From Amaurobius ferox (taxonomy: Eukaryota; Arthropoda; Arachnida; Araneae; Amaurobiidae), in assembly GCA_951213105.1 (NCBI GenBank), contig OX578153.1, positions 54,188,020 through 54,252,019 of the forward strand: 64,000 nt of DNA. Direction: 5' to 3'. Positions 57,658 through 64,000 of the stretch are shown piece by piece. The notes beneath the pieces were generated by a model. The model had not been told where the DNA came from. It saw nothing but the letters and a program-made list of their open reading frames with translations, and did no database searches. A program made the position numbers and the translations under genes. Positions within the stretch are counted from its first letter, which is position 1; every line of letters starts with the position of its first letter.

Positions 57658-58018
57658 ATGCAGATCTGTAACTCTAGAGATCCCAGGCAGAGACAAATCA
57701 TCCTTTTACTCAAAAGACTCATCATCAGATCCCAGCCTTAAAGGACTAGGGGAAATTTCCCAGGCTGTCCCAGACAGCCCGCCATTGCTGTCTGCACCCA
57801 GCACGTCAGGCATCAGCAGCCGCCGAAGCTCCAGAGTCAGCCAGCACGTCAAATTCATGACTACAACAGCTGTGCTGCACGGTCGAACAATCACCGGATT
57901 GAATGGGCGGTTCAAATCGACTGGAAAATCCCAGAAAATTTTCTGGGACGAACACTCATCCCATGTTGAGTGCGCGCAAGAACTAGAGAGGGAGCTGAGT
58001 TTGACGTTGAACAGCTAG
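57658..58018 (+). CDS. Host gene terminal exon, Ser-rich cytoplasmic tail
   Basis: The acceptor is tatcttttcattttcag and the exon starts with A, completing the Gly codon left by 41955. It then encodes 119 residues: CRSVTLEIPGRDKSSFYS, KDSSSDPSLKGLGEIS, VPDSPPLLSAPSTSG, SSRRSSRVSQHVKF, TTTAVLHGRTITGLNG and a Glu-containing end ECAQELERELSLTLNS before TAG at 58016-58018. It is rich in Ser/Pro with basic RRSS sites, consistent with a phosphorylated intracellular tail. GC content and lack of stops stand out from the AT-rich surroundings. Family not recognised. The alternative frame through the same splice (ending 57741) is much shorter. Confidence 0.65.
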
Positions 58019-58084
58019 CCCTTAGAGAGGTTAGGAAATCAATCAAAGAGAAAGTCGATCGATAAGAGAGTTTAGAAGTTGTGG

Positions 58085-58502
<418 letters not shown>

Positions 58503-58507
<5 letters not shown>

Positions 58508-59641
58508 TCAGAGAAGGAGGGATAAAGTACCCAAAACCTAATGATACTTTTATAAACAGGTGGTATAGAGATATCGTAAATCTTTATCAAGGGGTACTGC
58601 GATAACGTCGGTGAGTGCAGCTTTACTTAAAGGGTATGTGAATGTTACAAATTTGGGAAATACCGATCCAACATATTCCAGCACATCAACCTCTTTAATA
58701 AAAATTATGTCAAAATTTCCCCTTTTCCGATGAGGAAAAATTGTTCGTTCAACGTGTTTTTCGTGCTACATCGTTCGGAAAAGCAGTACACGTGAGGCAT
58801 AAAATTGGATAACGGAGTTCTTGCGGCATGGTGTACATACTAATTAAGATAGTATGTTGCAGTCCCCTTTTGGTACTACCACCGTTCGGTGTTAAGCAAT
58901 CATGTCTCCCAAAACTGTAGCAGCATTCTTGAATTTTAAAACTACTGTAGGATCCGCTTTAAACATAGAAGGAAATATAATTATCTCTTTAGCCCCATGG
59001 CTGGAACCGAGGTCCATAATCTGGTGCTAACGAGAACAGCTGAGCTGACGTTGGCCGATTTCGAGCTCTTTCAAAATCTAAAACATGAAATGGTTATGAA
59101 CGTTAATATATATTACATATCAATTAACTTCCTCCATCTCCAGACGAAAGTGCTTCATATATAAATGTACAAAATTCAAAATATTCATTTTATCGCGTTA
59201 TCAAAAGGAAACGTTTAAGTTAAGAATCACAAATCTTTCCGTATTAAGAAACCTTGAGAAGAGATTCTTTAGAGTCGCTGATACGATATTCTACACTTGG
59301 CAGTTTCCTGCGATTTGCAGCTAAATAGTTTGCGATATGTCCTTCAAATTTATAATTTCTAAATTCCAATCTAGGATAAGGAATCCGGTTATGCATACTG
59401 ATACAGTAATTTGAATAGTGTTGTGTTGACAACATTTGTATGAACTTTATGGATAGAATCAGAGCAAATAATGTCTAAATTTCCAATTTTAATAGATATC
59501 TTGTATAAGCAATGTTGCAAAACTTAATTATTTTATCGCTGGATTAAGATATTTTTGGGCGCTATAGTGTTAAAAATGATTAAATTCAGCCATAAATTCG
59601 TAACACTGGTCTGGAAGCAACTATAATTTGTAATTTGCATA
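58503..59641. other. Spacer with degraded minus-strand frames
   Basis: On the minus strand, 58850-59030 reads short phrases such as MFKADPTVVLKFKNAATVLG and HRTVVVPKGDCNILS between stops, suggesting a decayed coding sequence. I cannot assign it. The remainder (59060-59640) is AT-rich with nothing recognised. Confidence 0.4.
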
Positions 59642-61965
59642 ATTCACTTCGATGATAAACACTTGCAGTTCCATTCCAGTTGCTAGATGGTAGGACCACG
59701 GCTAGTAAGTACGAAAAGCTGTGGTTCGATTTTCGTACTTACCAGCCAGTACGACCGACACAGATTCTGTGGTCTCTTGGATGTTGAGCGCCGATTTCAA
59801 AACAGTAGTTTAATGACCATACCGGAAACTTACCTAGAAGGTAAAATAGTAGCAGTAGAGCCAACCTGTGGTAAAAATAGCAGGACGTGCTCAGCCAGAT
59901 TGTAGTTGCATATCCGTCTGGCATTAGAGGGCAAAGAATGGGAAGATTATTTCGACGATAACTGCTTGAAAATCCATCCCAGTAGCTCTACGGTAGAGAG
60001 TTGGCTGGCCAGCCAGTATGAAGATAGAGGGTTCGATTTTAGTTTGGATTAGCAAGGTTCTTTACAATGGCGCCCGAACGAATTAACCCTGCAGGCTCGT
60101 TCAGTGATGTCAGTAGTCTGAAAGTAAGCTTAGTACGACCGACACAGATTCTGTGGACTCTTGGATATTGAGCGCCGATTTCAAAACAGTTGTTTAATGA
60201 CCATACCGGAAACTTACCTAGAAGGTAAAATAGTAGCAGTAGAGCCAACCTGGGGTAAAAATAGCTGGACGTGGTTAGTCAGATTGTAGTTGCATATCCA
60301 TCTGACATTATGGGGTAAAGAATGAGAAGTTTACTTCGACGGTAACAGCATGCAAATCCATCCCAGTAGCTCAACGTTAGAGAGTCGGCTGGCCAGTATG
60401 AAGAAACAGGTTTCTATTTTAGATTGGATAAGCAAGGTTCTTTGCAATGGCGCCCGAACGAATTAACCTTGCAGGTTCGTTCTGTGATGTCAGGGGTCTG
60501 AAAGTAAGCCTAGTACGACCGACACAGGTTCTGTGGACTCTTGGATATTGAGCGCCGATTTCAAAACAGTAGTTTAATGACCATACTGGAAACTTACCTA
60601 GAAGGTAAAATAGTAGCAGGAGAGGCAACCTGAGGTAAAAATAGCAGGACGTGGTCAGTCAGATTACAGTTGCATATAGATCTGACATTAGAGAGTAAAG
60701 AATGAGAAGTTTACTTCGACGGTAACAGCTTGCAAATCCATCCCAGTAGCTCAACGTTAGAGAGTCGGCTGGCCAGTATGAAGAAACAGGGTTCAATTTT
60801 AGATTGTATAAGCAAGGTTCTTTACAATGGCGCCCGAACGAATTAACCTTGCAGGTTCGTTCTGTGATGTCAGGGATCTGAAAGTAAGCCTAGTACGACC
60901 GACACAGGTTCTGTGGACTCTTGGATATTGAGTGCCGATTTCAAAACAGTAGTTTAATGACCATACTGGAAACTTACCTAGAAGGTAAAATAGTAGCAGG
61001 AGAGGCAACCTGAGGTAAAAATAGCAGGACGTGGTCAGTCAGATTGCTGTTGCATATCCATCTGACATTAGAGAGTAAAGAATGAGAAGTTTACTTCGAC
61101 GGTAACAGCTTGCAAATCCATCCCAGTAGCTTAACGTTGGAGAGTCGGCTGGCCGGTATGAAGAAACTGGGTTCGATTTTAGATTGGATAAGCAAGGTTC
61201 TTTACAATGGCGCCCGAACGAATTAACCTCGCAGGTTCGTTCTGTGATGTCAGTGGTCTGAAAGTAAGCCTAGTACGACCGACACAGGTTCTGTGGACTC
61301 TTGGATATTGAGCGCCGATTTCAAAACAGTAGTTTAATGACCATACCGTAAACTGACCTAGAAGGTAAAATAGTAGCAGAAGAGGCAACCTGAGGTAAAA
61401 ATAGCAGGACGTGGTCAGTCAGATTGCTGTTGCATATCCATCTGACATTAGAGAGTAAAGAATGAGAAGTTTACTTCGACGGTAACAGCTTGCAAATCCA
61501 TCCCAGTAGCTCAACGTTAGAGAGTCGGCTGGCCAGTATGAAGAAACAGGGCTCGATTTTACATTGGATAAGCAAGGTTCTTTACAATGGCGCCCGACCG
61601 AATTAACCTTGCAGGTTCGTTCAGTGATGTCAGTGGTCTGAAAGTAAGCCTAGTACGACCGACACAGATTCTGTGGACTATTGGATATTGAGCGCCGATT
61701 TCAAAACACTAGGTTAATGACCATACGGGAAGCTTACCTAGGAGGTAAAATAGTCGCAGGAGAGCCAACCTGAGGTTAAAATAGCAGGACGTGTTCAGTC
61801 AGATTGTAGTTGCATATCCATCTGACATTAAAGGGTAAAGAATGAGAATTTTACTTCGACGATAACAGCTTGCAAATTCATCCCAGTAACTCAACGATAG
61901 AGAGTCGGCTAGCCAGTACAAATATCCGTTGCCGATTCCGGATTGGGGCAGCAAGGTTCTTTATA
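59642..61965 (+). repeat. 380-bp tandem satellite, about six monomers, tRNA-SINE-derived
   Basis: The phrase acgaccgaca occurs at 59751, 60135, 60515, 60895, 61275 and 61655. Spacing is 384 bp once and exactly 380 bp four times. Each monomer carries an A-box-like tagctcaacgttagag, a B-box-like ggttcgatttt, then tggcgcccgaacgaattaac and agaaggtaaaatagtagcag. First and last units are the most diverged, and the last loses the sequence after ggttcttta. A 69-codon open frame recurs in three units by repetition only. Confidence 0.9.
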
Positions 61966-64000
61966 AGTTCCCGATGAGATTACTTTCTTGTACTTAAAAA
62001 AAATTAATAATGTTTTTAAATAATTCAAATGGGTCAAATATGGGATCTACAAATCATCGACTGAAGAAAATTTTATTTACAAGAAATTCTCTTCATCCAA
62101 AACGACAGTTGGAAATTATTTTGTCCTATAGGACAGTTAAGTGTATCTTTTTGCTGTTTGCTGATATTGGTTGATTAACTTCCGAATTTTATTTTTAACT
62201 TATTGGTGCACATATTTGCGCATACAAATAAAGCACTATCAATCAATCCCTCCAAAGAAAATTTAATAAAAGGTCGCCGACTTTATTTCATATGTAAGAT
62301 GCATCCTTTTATTGAATGAAATACTTCGAAACACGATAAGGCGAATTTTTCAGATTTTTCATTATGTCGTCTATTTTTGTGATTTTCACGCGTTGCCGTT
62401 GATGTGCGGAATATGGCAAACAATTTATACATTAATAATATGTCGTGTTATGGTCAGTTTTACTACCACTTGGATTTACTTTATGGTTAAAATCATAGCA
62501 AAGTATGAATAGCTTTCTAGATATCCATCAAAAAATTATAAACTTTGCCATTTTACCGTCAGGGCTAGATTTAGCTATTTGGCGGAACTAAATGTTCCAA
62601 AAAATGGCTAAATTCATAAATTGACTAAGTTGGTAACACTGACTATTACATAAATAATATTTATATAAAATTTATTTTGAGTAAATTACTGTTTTTTAAT
62701 ATGTTTCTTTAATTTTTTATATAAAAATTATATTTTCTATAAAGCTAATTATTGTTTTACATTATGCTAAAAATGTTTTCATTCAAGTTTCTTTGAAATA
62801 TGTATTTCTGTCTTATGTTGTATGCATCAGTTTTAATTATATAAATGTTTTATTATTTACAGATTTAACTTCAAAACTTATTTTTGTAATATTTTAATAA
62901 TTTATGATCAGCTATACTTTACATACAGCTAACTTGACAATAAGAAAGTATAAGATAAAATGGTGACCCTTCGATGTATAAAACTTTAATTCAAATAATT
63001 ATTTCTTAAGATTTAAACTAGATTGTTACTTACAACAAAAAACTGAAGCGAATTGAGTAATTTAAAAACCACGACATAACAAAAATTTCAGCTTTTTCAC
63101 TACATGTTTAAACACTGAGATTTTTTTTATAAAACTAGTAAAACATTTAAAATATTAAATTCAAAATATTAAGTATTTAATGTACTAAACAGCCTGATAA
63201 CTTTTACATTTATAAAAATTATACCAAACAAATAAAAAACTTTGTTTGGACGACGAATTTTTTGAAAAATTTTCTTCTAATATTATCTGACTTTTGACCT
63301 CATATATTTCAGTACGTAGATTAAACTTAAAATTTACCGTTGAGTCACGACCTAAAGCATGATTAGTTCAAGCTATGAACAAAATTTTATTCGAATCGGT
63401 TGAGTTTTATTTTTTTAACATAATTTCGCACACAGTCAGATTTGAGTCGGTGTTAAGGAAGTTACTTTCCGAACTCGCTCCGCTTCGATCAAAAATTCTA
63501 CTTATATTTTGAAATATTTCAGTAAAATAAAAATATATATAATATAAATTTTCATTAAAGAAGTATTTAAAATTATATTCAGGTCACTGCACAGATAATG
63601 GCGCATATGAAGACAAAACTGACTAAAAATGTATTCGTCAATTTCACAGCGTAATCAAGTTAATTTTGCATGAAGTAAGCATTAATGTATAATCTAAATG
63701 TTAAAATTGAATACATCTGCAGTTTATATTAAATGCTTTTCTTCTTTTCTTATATATACTTTTACGGTATTATCTTTAAACCTTAAATTATCAAATTACT
63801 TGATTTAAAATAAAAGTTTATACTGTTTTAACTTATATGCATAACATCAAAATTAATTTTAAAGTAATATTAAATAAACTATTAAATTTTTCACAAAGTA
63901 TAATAAGTTGTATTCAGTTTTCTTGAAATAATGTTAAATAACTTAATTTGTCCCGAAAGGTATAATCATAATTTGTATTCAGTTTTCTTGAAGTAATGTT
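61966..64000. other. AT-rich right end, nothing supported
   Basis: No exon, RNA gene or transposon terminus was identified. The phrase near 62570-62640 (gctatttggcgg, gttccaaaaaatggct) weakly resembles 300-430 at the left end of the window and may be an old dispersed repeat. Confidence 0.55.

Noticed and set aside
58620..59060. Minus-strand phrases suggesting a decayed protein
   Set aside because: Stops interrupt every 40-60 codons and I cannot match the phrases to a family, so no feature beyond a note is justified.
60352..60430. Functional tRNA gene in the satellite monomer
   Set aside because: A and B boxes are recognisable but the anticodon and T arms do not pair, so it is tRNA-derived, not a tRNA gene.
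60039..61388. Repeated 69-codon minus-strand open frames
   Set aside because: They recur every 380 bp because the satellite repeats. The first and last units lack the intact frame and nothing suggests selection for protein.

Overview
This is an AT-rich, repeat-dominated nuclear window from a metazoan, most likely an arthropod. An arachnid such as an orb-weaving spider is my inference from the mix of Penelope-like, jockey-like, Tc1 and Helitron elements, tRNA-SINEs and long (TA)n tracts; no marker gene proves it. Nearly every open frame is transposon-derived or microsatellite translation. No rRNA gene, functional tRNA, CRISPR or operon is visible.

One host gene can be supported. Two plus-strand exons, 41811-41955 and 57658-58018, have good splice signals and matching phase. 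Together they encode the C-terminal end of a single-pass membrane protein: a transmembrane helix, an Arg-rich stop-transfer segment, a Ser-rich cytoplasmic tail and a stop codon. They are separated by a 15.7 kb intron packed with transposons. Upstream exons were not found.

The most unusual object is at 7506-10256. It is a 2.75 kb element with one long reverse transcriptase frame on the minus strand, bounded by two 270-bp terminal inverted repeats that look identical. Two decayed relatives (about 28.9-29.9 kb and 40.7-41.6 kb) keep the same layout: an arm with a G/C-rich hairpin lies just 3' of the RT, beside (TA)n. A fourth arm-only copy is at 10.3-10.6 kb. I read these as Penelope-like elements with inverted terminal repeats.

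The rest is a stratified transposon record. A 5'-truncated jockey-type LINE lies in an R2 repeat, which lies in an R3b repeat (17.99-22.57 kb). A three-copy Helitron block (43.88-49.68 kb) lies between an A and a T of an R3 repeat. A further R3 lies in an R2 (31.2-33.2 kb). A SINE with a 13-bp target duplication lies at 36.7-37.0 kb, and a MITE lies in another SINE at 42.06-42.43 kb. Several of these have an empty-site counterpart in the same window. Near the right end are a candidate LTR whose promoter carries consecutive heat-shock-element pentamers (55.66-56.05 kb), a 90-nt imperfect hairpin (57.25 kb), and a 380-bp tandem satellite (59.64-61.97 kb) whose monomer is homologous to a dispersed tRNA-SINE-like unit at 38.7-39.06 kb. 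All comparisons were made by eye; identity and length values are approximate unless stated as exact.
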